A DNA stretch of 64,000 bases from Anthoceros angustus (Eukaryota > Streptophyta > Anthocerotopsida > Anthocerotales > Anthocerotaceae), in NCBI GenBank assembly GCA_010909165.1, contig MU008171.1, forward strand, positions 1,054,001 through 1,118,000, given 5' to 3'. The first letter of the stretch is position 1. Every line of letters begins with the position of its first letter. Below are positions 21,360 to 33,324 of this stretch, one piece after another. The notes under the pieces were generated by a model. It had not been told where the DNA came from, made no database searches, and saw only the letters and a program-made list of their open reading frames with translations. The position numbers and the translations under genes were made by a program.

Positions 21360-21760
21360 GGCACCACTACCTCTAGCCATGAGCGGCAGCGGGGATGGGG
21401 TCACGCAACATTCGCACCGGAAGCCGTTCCCGAGGTTCGGATCCAAGAAGGATGACGACGTTGATGCAGAAAGTTTTGTGAAGCTTTTTGAGTCCATTTC
21501 CTGAGTGAACATCGAGGACTCATCCATGGATCAGGTGCGCATCTTTCTCGTCCTGCTAAGAGGCCCGGCACAAGAATGGTATGCTCAGAAATTTTCTAGA
21601 CCTCCTATTAGTTGGGCAGTCTTGTAAGCTGATTTCCTCACACGATTTCGAGATTTGAGTCACACTACGCATGTACTTACGAAATTGTGGACTTTGAAAA
21701 GGAGGAAGAAGGATGCTCTGGCATCCCTGCAAGGCACTTGTATCCTATGTGGGGTGAGTA
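21360..21760 (+). pseudogene. LTR-retrotransposon gag fragment (Gypsy type)
   Basis: FPRFGSKKDDDVDAESFVKLFE then LLRGPAQEWYAQKFS and ADFLTRFRDL, with frame breaks, fit the retrotransposon gag domain with its conserved A-x-x-WY and F-x-x-RF patterns. Confidence 0.6.
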
Positions 21761-22559
21761 AGCTTAAGTTTTGTCCGCTGGAGACTTGTATAAATGTTCA
21801 GCCTAATGCTCTTCTAAAATGGAGATGCTTCCAATACCAAGTTTGGGCAAGGACGTGGATGGGCAAGATAAGAAACGGATCAAACTTGTCTTCATGGAGA
21901 CACATCCAATAGAATTTGTCGAGTTCTTCAAGGGGAAGTTGAAGGATTTCATTCTCCATAAATTTGTTCAGTGATGGCAAGGGCTGGAGTTCCGGCATTG
22001 CCTAGAGTGGTTTCCATCTGACGTGGTTGTCTCGGTTATGGATTTTTCTCAGAAATTACGCATTTGGAGTCCAAGTTGAAATACATCCAGACCATGCATT
22101 AGCAGAATGACTAGGTTTCCATCCTCATTCTGGTTTTCTACAAGCGTTATCTTGATCTTGACAAGCCTGCCGCAAACATTCAGAAATACTACCACTTCTA
22201 TATTAGTGACGAACTTGTGCATGACATGCTCTTCGTTCAACATTGTTTGATGAAGCACAGGCATTGGATGTTGGATTCAGGGTTCTCGAGACCTCGAGAG
22301 CATTGGTGCTAGTCAAATGGAGCAGCAAGTCAATTCAAGGCATGTCAACCTTCGTACTTCATTTCCAGGTACCCTAGCTTGACAAGTGGCTGCAACATGC
22401 TGTGGTCATCTTTGGGAGTGGCCATGGCAAGGGAGAGCATGATGTGCAGGTGTTATTTTGAAGAGAGCCCTTAGAGCTGCAGAGTCCTCTCCCACAGCAG
22501 GCAGGTTGCAAAATGTAGCTGATGTTGTCCACTACCTACAAGAACACATTTCTACCGCT
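21761..22559. other. Decayed mobile-element DNA
   Basis: Short broken frames without a recognisable domain, lying between the gag fragment and the cysteine-rich block. Confidence 0.4.
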
Positions 22560-23075
22560 GCAAGAAGCCTTTATGCATCTGAGCAGCATGGAAGACTAGT
22601 GCATAGAAGTTTCTGGCTTATCAATTGGCAAGGATGAGGTGAATCGGAGGGCGGAATATGCTTGTGACTCCATACCCGGGTCTAAGCAGATGCATGGCCT
22701 GTATGGGGCTAGTGTGGCAGATCCCAAGCAACTGAAAATGCGCAACTTGTATTGTTTTTGTGCAGAGTGTATGGAAAGCAACCATGATGCGTGCGAGAGA
22801 GTTCCTTCCGCTGACTTCTGGAATTTGGTTACGATTAGACCACATACTGATGGTGCTGCTCCTCGGATTATCCAGCAGTCAGCCCACCTAGCAATTCCTT
22901 TACTTTTGGACGCTGCTCTCCTTGCTGCTGACAGTCCTGATGACGAAGCTGTGGATCTCTCTGATTGAGCAGACCTCTTGGAAGTCAGCGACAACTTCAT
23001 GGTTTTTGCCAATAAAGAAGATGAGGGCCAAGAATTCTACCTTCTGCAGTGCACTGAGGTATCGCACGAGGTAAG
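22560..23075 (+). pseudogene. C-terminal cysteine-rich block of the transposon-like protein
   Basis: Open stretch 22639-22968 with KQMHGLYGASVADP, then RNLYCFCAECMESNHDACE (a C-x-C-x2-C-x7-C cluster, zinc-binding type), followed after a stop by NFMVFANKEDEGQEFYLLQC. The last motif is typical of the end of such proteins. It is separated from the other two blocks by the Copia and gag debris. Confidence 0.42.
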
Positions 23076-23150
23076 TATTGCATTCGTATGAGCACTTCCT
23101 CAACTGACAACCAAGCAAAACAAATCTACTATGCAAATATAGGTGCAAAC
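23064..23150. repeat. Long direct repeat, first copy
   Basis: GCACGAGGTAAGTATTGCAT through ATATAGGTGCAAA, repeated at 23774-23860 with a few changes. Confidence 0.85.
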
Positions 23151-23484
23151 CAATAAACAATAGGAGGGAGTAGCTCGCACGTTGTGGCACAAACACACTG
23201 TCCCCACTATAACAACACGCAAATTCCTCACATCGCTCCCAAAGTCATAGCTTTGGCCTCCTCACGATACTCTTGCATTGTATATCTGGAGGACAAGCTA
23301 TGATCTGAGCTTGTCCTCTGTGAAACAGTCTATATATACTACCCCTTAGTATCGGCCTATTTCTAAGATATCCTATTGGCATCAACATATGCCGGAAATA
23401 TCTTAAGAATACACTATAATATGCAAGGAACATGTTAAAGCATATTACTTGAGCTTATCCACTTAGCTATTGCTAATCATGTTT

Positions 23485-23767
23485 ACTTAACAATAATCAA
23501 TGCTTAATTAACATAAGCACTTTATATTAATTAATACTAACTACTTACTTAAAGACAAGTAATTAGATTTATTAATGCTAATCAAACAATAAACCCAAGT
23601 GCAGAGATCAGTGTCACACGGCATGACAGCTATAATTAATGCTTAATTAACATAAGTACTTTATATTAATTAATACTAACTACTTACTTAAAGACAAGTA
23701 ATTAGATTTATTGATGCTAATCAAACACTAAACCCAAGTGCAGAGATCAGTGTCACACGGCATGATA
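23485..23767. repeat. Tandem duplication of an about 140-bp AT-rich unit
   Basis: AATGCTTAATTAACATAAG...GTGTCACACGGCATGA occurs at about 23498-23627 and again at about 23637-23765, differing at about five positions. It is a young duplication. Confidence 0.9.
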
Positions 23768-23773
23768 GTTGTT

Positions 23774-23860
23774 GCACGAGGTAAGTATTGCATTCATATG
23801 AGCACTTCCTCAACAGACAACCAAGCAAAACAAATCTTATATGCAAATATAGGTGCAAAA
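23774..23860. repeat. Long direct repeat, second copy
   Basis: Second copy of 23064-23150. The pair encloses about 620 bp that include the 140-bp duplication. Confidence 0.85.
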
Positions 23861-24063
23861 CCTCCGCTTTTTGTAGTAGTGCCAAGTGCATGTCCAAGCT
23901 GGCTAGACATCATATGAATCTTCAAGGTGCACCTCGATACTAGTGTATTAGGCTGATGAGAATCGGACTCTCAGAAATGTGAGTGACACCCTCACTCTCT
24001 TGGCTCGACGATAGGTAGAGAAATTGGTGGAAGAGGACCTTGTCGTCCGTCATCTGAATCAAG

Positions 24064-24165
24064 TATAATATGGAGACTTTATAAAAAATAAAGAGATAGG
24101 AAGCCCCATCTACCCCGAGCTGATGGGGAATAACTCACTAGAGGGCCGTAGGCCAAGGGGGCCTA
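24064..24165 (+). repeat. Dispersed repeat family, copy C
   Basis: GGAGACTTTATAAAAAATAAAGAG..., CCCCATCTACCCCGAGCTGATGGGG and TAACTCACTAGAG, related to copies at 7036 and 12875. Confidence 0.6.
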
Positions 24166-26003
24166 GCCCTTACGAAATATTGCCCCTACCCTATTTCTGA
24201 TCCCCCCGGATCAAAAATAGATCCACCCTGAGCGACACACTATTGCGCAGGGTATATGGTTGCTCCCTGCAGGAGAAAAATCCGCTCTCCTTGGCCATCA
24301 GGAATATGACGCCGTTAATGGCATCATGCGTAGCAATACGCTGCCCTCGGATTGGACAACAGCCAGGTGGGGGCCAGAGTCGTCGTGGGGGGCCCCACAG
24401 CTACAGGTTGAGAGAGAACATGCCAGAGGTTGGACCAAGCCCAGGCAAAACCTTATCGCGGTAGAAAAAGAAGCTGGTGCGATTCGGAAAGCTTGGATGC
24501 ATGGCCAAGCTAGAAGCTAGGAGCCTGCTCTCTTCCTCGAGCAAGAGTGGCGGCAAGCTCGAGCAGGTTGGGGAATGGGAGAATCCAAAAGAAGTGCCCT
24601 CTGCACCTCCTCGTACTGCTTATCCTGGAGAGAGGCTTGAAGGCCGGCAACCCATCCACAGAGAACGAGGAAAAATGAGACATGGCAGCCCTAGCCTCAA
24701 AGGATAAACATTCCTTAGCCAACCTGAAGGATACCTATAAGGGAAATGCCCCCTCCGCCACGCCCGAGACGAAGGCCTACACGATGGGGGAATCTCCGAT
24801 TAAGAAACGAGAGGTCAGGATGGGGGCAGAGAGGGCCAGCTCCCTACAAAGGCCGCCAACATCGAGGCCGCCATGGCCAGCAGACCTATGCCCCCAAAAG
24901 TGATAGGTAGGAACGCTTGCCACCCCGCCAGACCGCCTGCGGCACACTCGTCCAATGATGTCTCTAAGCGCCTGCATATCCTGTTTATTGAAATTCCTCA
25001 GACTTGATAAAAAAGCTGGGGAGGGAGCCATACTTCTGGTGAGGTACCCTGGCTGACAAGCAAAGCAGGAAGAAAGGATACCAAATGCTACCTATGGGTC
25101 CCCTAATTGAGAGAGGTCGCCCATGTGAGCCAGGTCCTCCTCCAAAGCTGCATCCACGTAATCCCGAATAAAGTCCAGGGTCCCACCGGGACCTCATGGA
25201 TGCGAAGTCCCTGCGAAGAACTAATGTCCCCCCCCCCAGGAAATTGAAGAAAGTTTGGGTTCATCTGAATTTGGTTGTTAGAAAGTTTGCTCATCATGTA
25301 GATGTTCTCAGCTTTTAGGGGATGACCTCCGAGTCTCATCCCTAGATGCAACCCTAGAGTAGAATACTTGGTGTGATTAGATCTTCCAATGGACCTATTT
25401 CCCTATTTATATTTTTCTAAATTAATCTGAATTTTGTCACGACAAAAAAATTGTCCGCGGTTACGTGGACCTGCGAGCTCCGTGTCTGCATCCGACGATG
25501 TGCTTATAACACGCTCTCATTGTGCGTGGAGCACAAACCAAGCTGAGGAAAGGAACTGATCCCGATTCTGTTGATCTTTTGGGCATGGATCTGGGCAAGT
25601 GGCGGCGTGCTGAAAAGTCCGTGTTCAAGAGAGGCTTCAACGATTTCTGCGGAATTTTCCATCCATGGATGTAACCACCAGATCGAGAAAACCTATTTTT
25701 AAAGAAATTTCCAAGAACCATGCGCGGTCAATCTGGGGTTACACTCATTGCGGAGAAAGGCTTAGAAGCGCCAACCCTGGTTAAGTAGCTGGGTTTTATG
25801 TTTGAAAATCACTTCGGATTGGTTTTGAAAGCCCTAAAAATTGCAGAACGTCCGGGAGATTTGAACCCCAGCCTCTGTCTTCTGTCTCCCTCGCACCAAG
25901 AAGGAGATCCGCACGGTGGAAGGAGCTAGAGGTGTCATTTGCACCCCTGTCGTCCGCAGTTGCTTCACCACAGCACTCCGGCGGGCTTTCGGGCACTCAC
26001 ACA
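24166..26003. other. Unrecognised spacer before CKS1
   Basis: Short ORFs on both strands but none with a recognisable domain. From about 25900 the sequence is probably the CKS1 5' UTR. Confidence 0.4.
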
Positions 26004-26594
26004 ATGCCTCAAATCCAGTATTCCGAGAAGTACAACGATGACACTTACGAGTACAGGTGATCTTGTCATCTCTTTTCCCCTGCCCTTTCCTTCCCTTGTC
26101 GCATTCTCCTTGCAGCTGGATGATGGCTGCTCATTCCCCTCAGCCGTCTTGGCACTATTGTAGGCACGTCGTCCTCCCGCCGGATGTCGCCCGCATGCTT
26201 CCGAAGAACCGTTTGCTGTCCGAGGTATGTTTGGGCTTGGTCGGACAGATAGCTTCTGCTAGCTATGCGACACCTGTCATGCAGAAACATACCCTTGTTT
26301 GGAAGTGTGGGGTGGTAGGAATGAGGCTAACGTTTTTTTTGTACGAGCGGACGGGGTCCTCGGCTTGGAGACCGATGTCCTACTCTTGTCTTGCCGTTTA
26401 CAAGCCGCTCTTGTCGATGACAGACGGAGTGGCGAAGTCTGGGCGTGCAGCAATCCCGCGGCTGGGTGCACTACGCGATCCACAGGCCAGAGCCCCACAT
26501 CATGCTTTTCCGCAGGCCTCTAAACTACCAGCAAAATCAGCAGACACAGCAGGCCCAAGCCCCAGCTGTGCAGCCTGGTGGTTTAAAGGCATGA
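26004..26594 (+). CDS. CKS1: Cyclin-dependent kinases regulatory subunit (CKS1/SUC1)
   Basis: Three exons, 26004-26056, 26164-26224 and 26424-26594, give 94 residues. The sequence is classic [59 protein letters not shown] and [15 protein letters not shown]. The phosphate-binding residues and the hinge (HxPEPH, here HRPEPH) are intact. CKS binds CDKs and phosphorylated cyclin-CDK substrates and helps SCF-Skp2-type recognition. It has a glutamine/alanine-rich tail ([12 protein letters not shown]) slightly longer than in Arabidopsis CKS1. All splice sites are GT-AG. Confidence 0.97.
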
Positions 26595-27321
26595 AGGACT
26601 GTTTGTGGTTTGTGCCTTCTTCCTTCCCTGCCACACTTCTGTCATGGCTAGAGTCCTGGCAGGCTTCTGGAAACCTAATGAGGCAAATTTGAATTGTGGT
26701 GTCTTTGCAGATTCCACTCTGTACAGATAACACAAGCGGCTTGCATCTTCCTCACACTCAACGGCATGTTGAACAAGGAGAAATCTGGCGGCACCTGTTC
26801 CTCTCGAAAAGAGCTGAAGAGTGCGATTTTTACTAGCCTATTTTTTTAGCTACCCAAGCCTCTCTGTAGCCACTAGCAGATCTTGACTGAGCCGGTGCCT
26901 GGCCCAGCGACATAGTATGTAAGGTGTGTGCTACTTACTGACTCTTGCTTATGAGACATAAGCTGAGGGATTTGCTGTTTGCGTGATGGACCGAACGTGT
27001 GGCTTGTGACAATCATGCTGTTTCTTGGAATTAAGGGAACGCTTTGTTCCACTATACACAGATGGCCATTTTGTGCATCACGCTAATAATAGAGAGCATC
27101 GTGGCGAGCGTCCAAATGCCGAAATCTGGCTCGGTCTGCAGCTTCCGTCAAGCCCTAAAGGTTCGTGGTCTTCTCTCTGTTCTTTCCTGGCCGAGGGAAA
27201 GGAAGGAGGGATTGCGCGGCAAGCGAGCAAGGCGGGGAAGTAGGCAGGCAGAGAAGTTGAAGGAGAAGCTGGGGAAGAAGAAGCGCAAGCGCGGTGGAAG
27301 GGGGGGCCGGCGGCGGCAGCC
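26595..27321. other. CKS1 3' region and upstream of the PHD gene
   Basis: Likely 3' UTR, spacer, and from about 27200 the purine-rich 5' leader of the PHD gene. No other gene seen. Confidence 0.45.
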
Positions 27322-30300
27322 ATGGTGGCCAAGGCGCACCAGCCGTCGAGCTCCGAGTCGGACGACTGGGGGGACGAAGGCTGGATCGTGGACTGCCCTT
27401 GCGGCGTGAACTACGACGATGGCGAGATGATGGTGGAGTGCGAGGAGTGCGGCGTGTGGGTGCACACCGCCTGCTGCCGAGTGGTGAAGGATCTGGAGAC
27501 GTTCAACTGCGACAAGTGCAAGAGCAAGAAGAACAAGGAGTTCGAGGAGTCGGAGGTGGCGCAGCTGCTGGTGGACCTGCCCAGCAAGCCCGTCTCCTTC
27601 GAGGAGCGCGGCGGCGGCCATGACAGGGCGGCTCCAGCTTTTGCACCTGCTCCGTCACCGGCGGCGGCCTCCGCACCGTCCGCGCCCCCGGTGGTGCACC
27701 TGGACCCCGTGCGGAGCCCCAATCGGGACAGGGCGCATGTGCAGGAATTCGGGGATCCCAGGCTGTTTGTGGCCGGCTCCATTTTCAGCCGCCAGCTGTG
27801 GAAGGCGACGGGGTATGTGCGGAAGCCGGTCCGGATCGACTTCACGGAGCTCCCGGGCTCGCGCAGCCATGGGGATATCGAGAGGCTGCTGGACGACGCC
27901 AGTTCGGACGAGCTCGCCGTGCTTGTGTTGATGGAAAATGCGAGCAAGGGGGAGGGGAGGCCGCCGGCGGTGGACAGGGATGTGGGTGTTGCAGATCTGG
28001 CGGCGGCAGCTCCCAAGCTGGCGAAGAAGGCGGAGCGGCACGGGAAGCATAATAAGCTCAAGTTGAAGCACAAGCACAGGAACGCTCGGGAGGAGAAGCA
28101 CCGGCAGCATGAGAAGAGACCCAGGGACGATAGCGGGTCTGTGCAGGAGGTTGTGAGCAAGAAAAAGGCAAGATGTTCTACTGCTGGTGACGCGGCTAGA
28201 GCGGAGGATGAGCGCCGGAAGAAGGTCGAAGGTTTGTTTCATCCTGCCATTATCTCACCCACACACCCGGAGGGCTCGGTTCAGGAGGTTGTCAATGCTT
28301 CTGTGAAGAAGGTGGAAGATGCCAGTCTTGCTCCCTCTCCCGATGCAAATCTGTTGTTCAAGTCTCCTCAGTCACCTGCAAAGAACCCTAAAGCCATGAA
28401 GAAGCTTGCCGTGCAGGAGTTCATGGATGGTGGGATCACCACGTGCAGCAAGTGCTGCCGAGAGGAGCCCATCTTGGGTCGCACTCTCGCATTTTCTGGT
28501 AACGTCCTCAGATCCTGTGTGGAGAGAGGCTCGTGTGGGAGGCTTGTGAATGTGAGGATCCTGGCTTATGTTCCGAGGCAGAGGTAGAACTCCCCTGTGA
28601 CCACAGGGCGCCGGTTTAAGTTCCGGTATCCCCACAGAAATTCCTGACAGCGGACACAGCGCGGAAGCCAGGTGCGCTATCTGGAACCGAAGTGCCATTA
28701 TGTGGTCATAGGGGGTTTTACCCCATGCTTATTGTTTGCTGTCGAGGGTCTAGTCTTCTCTTCATCTCTGCATTGCTGTGAGCTAGCAGCGCTTCTCTTC
28801 AGAGAACTGCAATGCTCTCCGTAGTCTGATCGCAGCCTGTACTTCGTTTTACATTTTCCTTTGGGAGACCCTGCACCTCTCGCCCGCCCTGCTTCCTCTC
28901 TTAAGCACTGATAGCTTTTAGCGCGACGTTAGGGGTCCCTTGACGCCCTCTGCGCTAATATAGGTTGCTGCTAAGATGCGAAATATGTTGGTGTTGGAGC
29001 CATCGGACTGTGACCCTCGTTGCTAACGGACTCGCTTTGTTTTTTTACCTTTGCAGGTGCCGGTCCTAATACTCTGGTCTGCAGAGACTGCGAGAGTGAC
29101 ACGTCGGCAGAACCCTGTGGAGTTTCCAGCATGAACAATGACCATGAAGCGGCCCAGTTGTGCTCTGCACCTGCTTCTGAATCGGAGTGTGATCAAATGC
29201 AGACTTGTGTGCGGGAAGGTTCTCTATCTGGAAAAGAAGATGGGGAGCTGGTGAAGGGGTCGGTTAAAGCTGATGATCCATGTCTCGTGAAGTATCAGCA
29301 TTGTGGAGCCAAGAAGCCGAGGGTACCTGAAAGACAAGAAACTCAGCTTCTCAGTGGTGAGGGAGATCTATTGCCAGAGCAGACACTAGATTCGTCCATT
29401 GAGGTAAGAGCTGGTCTGCATTCTGATGCTGTTCTGCACCAAGTTTCTTCTGTGCCTGTGGGTTGAGTAGTAGTGTCCTGTTTTGCGTGCATCTACAGGC
29501 CAAGACCCTGCAAGGGTCTGCGAACCACAACAGGGGTTTGAAGTCCAGTGCTTCGCCTAGTAAGGATGTTGTTGAAGATGTCATTCACTCTCATGTCGAT
29601 CAACATGCTTCAAGTCATGACTTCTCCAATTATCAGAGACTGGATGTCAGACAGGCTCGGATGTTGAGCTCAGTATCTTCAAAATGCGAAATTAGTGGCC
29701 TAGCTGGTACTGAAAAGGCAGCTTCTGCTCTGGTACCAGTGGCCTGCATTAGTCAAAGCAGGTCACTGCTATTGTCAAGAGGGTTGAGCAGTGAGAATTG
29801 TTCAGAGGACTGTCAAGTTAAGAAGGAAGATGGGGAAAATGATCAGGATGCAGCCCTTTCTCGGACGAATTTATTGTCTTGCGGTTTAGGAGTTGCTGGT
29901 GATCTGCTGTCTGTAAGGAAGGATGAGTGGTCTAGGCACACTACTCCCAGTGATTTATCCAAAGCCAGTGCTGGGTCCTCTTATCCAGGGGATCCAGTGC
30001 CCCAAGACAATTGTGCTTCTTGCGCAGAGGCTGCATCACAGCAACACGCGGTGGAGGATGCTGTACTCGGCCATATGGATGCGTCAGCTGATGGGAGGTC
30101 ATCAATGGCATCACCTTCGTCAAGTGCAGATGGCAGGACTGGTCGATCGTTGAGTCACCCTCTGCCAGAAATGAGAGAGAAAGCTGCTAGCGCCAACTTG
30201 TTGAGTAGTGGAGCCTCAGTACCGGATAGACCTCAGGTAGATCCTGTTATGGATTTACTGAGGGTGCTTCAGTCTGGGGCAGAACCACTTCCCCAGTCCC

Positions 30301-33300
30301 CCAAGATCAACTTAGGTGAAGATGGCTCAGGGAAGCAGCAGTCGTCCAGTTCACAACAGCAGGGTGAAAGACATGTGCACACTCCGAAGGTGCAGCACAA
30401 AAACAACAGTCTGGTTTCAGATATTCGAGCCTCTACACTGGATATTGGGGACTTTGTGGTTTCTCCCAGCCATCCAAAGGCATCTGACCAAGCTTTGCAG
30501 ATGGGAACCTCGGATCAGAAGCTCTCTCCCTCACAATCACCAGTATGCCAACAGGCTAGGCAGCATCATCTGCATCCTGGGCGAATTAGGACAGGTGCCA
30601 GCTTGGCAGTGGACCGGTTGAGTTCTGTCACACAGGCAGGTGGTGGTCTTCGTATGCCCAATGCTGCCTCTTTGTCCACTGCAAAGCCTGGATCATTGAA
30701 GTCTCCTGGAGGTGCGTTGACAGTATCACCCAAGTCGCCTCCAATCCCTCTGCAACCATCGAAACAAGGGGGTAGCAAAGCAAGTTCTAGTTCCCCACCT
30801 TTGCAAAGACCTGGGTCTGGAGCAAGCGCCACAAGGACGCCTCATGCTTCTTCTTCAAAACACTCTTCTAGCTCTAGTGCCCTCGCTAAGCAGCACTCCT
30901 TGGCACCAAAACCTAGTGTACTAGTATCTTCCTCTTCTCTTCCCAATAAAACTAGTTCATCTAAACAACCCTCGCGAACAAATAGTCTTCCGTCTTTGAA
31001 GCCAGCAGATAGTTCCCTTCCCCCTGCTAAATCTCCTGCCGCTACTTCTCCAGCTTCACGTGGAGGTATGAGTCAGGTATCTGTAAAACACCCCTCGATT
31101 CCTTCCAAAGTAGCTACCCCTGGAAAGGTAGGTGGTACACCCAGGCATCCATCTTCAGGGAAAGGTCCACTGCCACACACCTTCAAACAACCTGGGAGCC
31201 AATCCAGTGCTAGGCAGCATGCTTCTGATCCTGCAAAGTCGACCACTCCCATGTCCACAAAGCATCAGGCCTCACAAGTGCCAAAGCAGCCACTTGTGGT
31301 CCATAAGGATGACAAGTCGGCCATGCCCTCTGCCCCTCCATTCTCCAAAGGGATGTCAGCAATGCCCCCGCCACCTCCACCATCTTCTTTGAAGCGTTCA
31401 CCTGCAGCAGCAGGTCCTACAGGCTCAGCAACAACTTTGAAAGACGAAGAGGTCCATCCCTGAACTCCTTGTTGGCTCACTTGGGTGTCACAAGTGAGAA
31501 TCTAATCTTTTGGGAAGACCTGTAGTGTATAGACTGAATTTTTTCAGCTGTGGCTAAATTATTTGTCTTGTCACAGATAGCTATGTTACTTCATCAGGAA
31601 TTAAACAGCTCCCCCCGAGTACCTCGAGGGTCAAGAGCTCGGCAGGCAAATGCTGGAATGCAGGGTGGCTCTTCAATACAAGCTTCTGTCCCGTCAACCA
31701 AACGGCAAACTGCTTCTGCAGTTCACAACACTCAACAAACTGGTGACAGAGATGCGGTAGGAGATTGCTGCTTGCGGTTGTTGTTTGGCTGCTTCTTCAT
31801 GAATAAGATGTAACACTTCCAGGTGTTTCTCACGGCTGCTTTACTGGTCTGCTGCATCCACTGAAAAAGGAAAAGGTGGTCTTTTCCCCATCAAGTAATA
31901 TTCAATTGGTCTGGTTTATTCACATTGATCTGCAGCCCTCAAGAAAAAGGCCGAGAGAGGACCGCCATAGAGATGTTGGGCGCAGTATGACAAGTGTGTC
32001 AGAGGATTTGAACAAATCTGGGGCCATCACACGTAAACATGAAGATGGGAGCAGGGCAGATGATGGGCCTCATGTCTCTGAGAAAAGTTCTGGTGGTGCC
32101 CTTGTGGAAAGTGGTTGTTTTAAAGAAAAATCAGCCAATGTGGAAAGTAATCCTCGCCGGTCTGCTCATGGTTGCCTGAAAGGGAATTTGTCGATTGTTG
32201 TTCCAGCACGCAGTGATGAGTCATTAGAGCCTGGTGATCGGAAAAGCCCTGCTGACAGCACAATTTTAACACTTCCAGGTTAGACCAGCTGTTTCCTTTT
32301 CTTTCTGGAAAGTCTCAACATCAATTCTTGATTCTAAGATAGTGTGTTTCGTAACATTGTCCTTTACAGGTTTGATTGACGATATCCTGAGCAAGAGGGG
32401 CCATCAGCTGTCATATGTAGATGTGTGTGAAGCTGTGGGGCCTGTAAGAATCTGGATTCGTTATTAATGGTGCTTGTCCTGTTGGTCTTAAGGTTGAGGT
32501 AGCCTCTGCTGCAGATAATATGACAAAGGTACTAATGGTGGTTTGGCATATACTGTGTGCAGCACTGGCAAAAGCTACGGAAACCAAATGGTGATCGCTA
32601 TGCTTATGCAAGTCATCGCCAAGCAGTTCTAGATTGTCTAAGGAATAGGAGCTCCTGGGCTCACCTTGTTGATCGAGGTCCCAAGGTAAAATTACTGGAA
32701 CTCAATGGCCACACTTGGCCACCAGGTGATGCCTCCTGTTGTGTGGCTTGATTTTACAGGATCATAGCCATTGTTAACTGGTGGAATAACATGTAGGATC
32801 TCTTTTCATGGTGTTTGCAGACAAATTTGGGGCGGAAACGACGCAGAAATGACATTGCTGTTACTACGGAGTCAGATGAGGATGATGACATTGATGGTTC
32901 TACCCCTCTCCACATGGAGGATGGTGAAACTCTCCGAAGTGGTCTTCATGCTGCACATGAAAAATTGCAAGGAGAGCAGACCGATAGGCAAATGGGGCTG
33001 GAGGTGGCTCTTCCAGAGGATGTTCCGAAGGGGAAACGGAAAGCCAGGAGCCGAAGGTGTCAGCCCCTCTCCACGGAAGAGACAGGTGTGGAGCACAATG
33101 GTGGAGCTATCAGGGCCAAGGTTGGAAGCAACCGGAACTCCGGGCGAGATAAAGGCTCTGGTCCAGGTCAAGACGAGGAGGCAGATGTATCTTCCTCGCC
33201 GTCCAGTGAAGAAGCAGTCAGCAACTACAGTGAAGAAGATGAAGAGATGGTTGTGCACAAGGGAATGCGTGGTAGGCGGCAACGTGATGGGGAGAGCAGT

Positions 33301-33324
33301 GGTGGGGAGGATGATTTGGACTGA
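27322..33324 (+). CDS. Large PHD-finger nuclear protein
   Basis: Eight exons join in phase: 27322-28498, 29057-29403, 29499-31451, 31577-31756, 31936-32278, 32370-32443, 32563-32685 and 32821-33324, 1,566 residues. The PHD finger has Cys25, Cys27, Cys40, Cys43, His48, Cys51, Cys63 and Cys66 (VECEECGVWVHTACC); PHD fingers read methylated histone H3 tails. Then come a conserved FVAGSIFSRQLWKATGY segment, a Lys/His-rich nuclear-targeting stretch, a second Cys pair group (TTCSKCC), a very long Ser/Pro-rich disordered region in exon 3, the conserved DEEIAMLLHQELNSSPRVPR and a plant-specific domain (HWQKLRKPNGDRYAY, then VLDCLRNR). The tail is acidic. This matches a plant-wide PHD protein family probably involved in chromatin-based transcription; partners are unknown. 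Alternative splicing around 28230 is possible, since that stretch stays open. Confidence 0.88.

Noticed and set aside
24243-25031. Cluster of short ORFs on both strands
   Set aside because: No shared frame, motif or element ends; I could not support a gene.
27148-28242. Long minus-strand ORFs opposite the PHD gene
   Set aside because: Antisense shadows caused by the GC-rich exon 1; low-complexity Leu/His/Pro composition.
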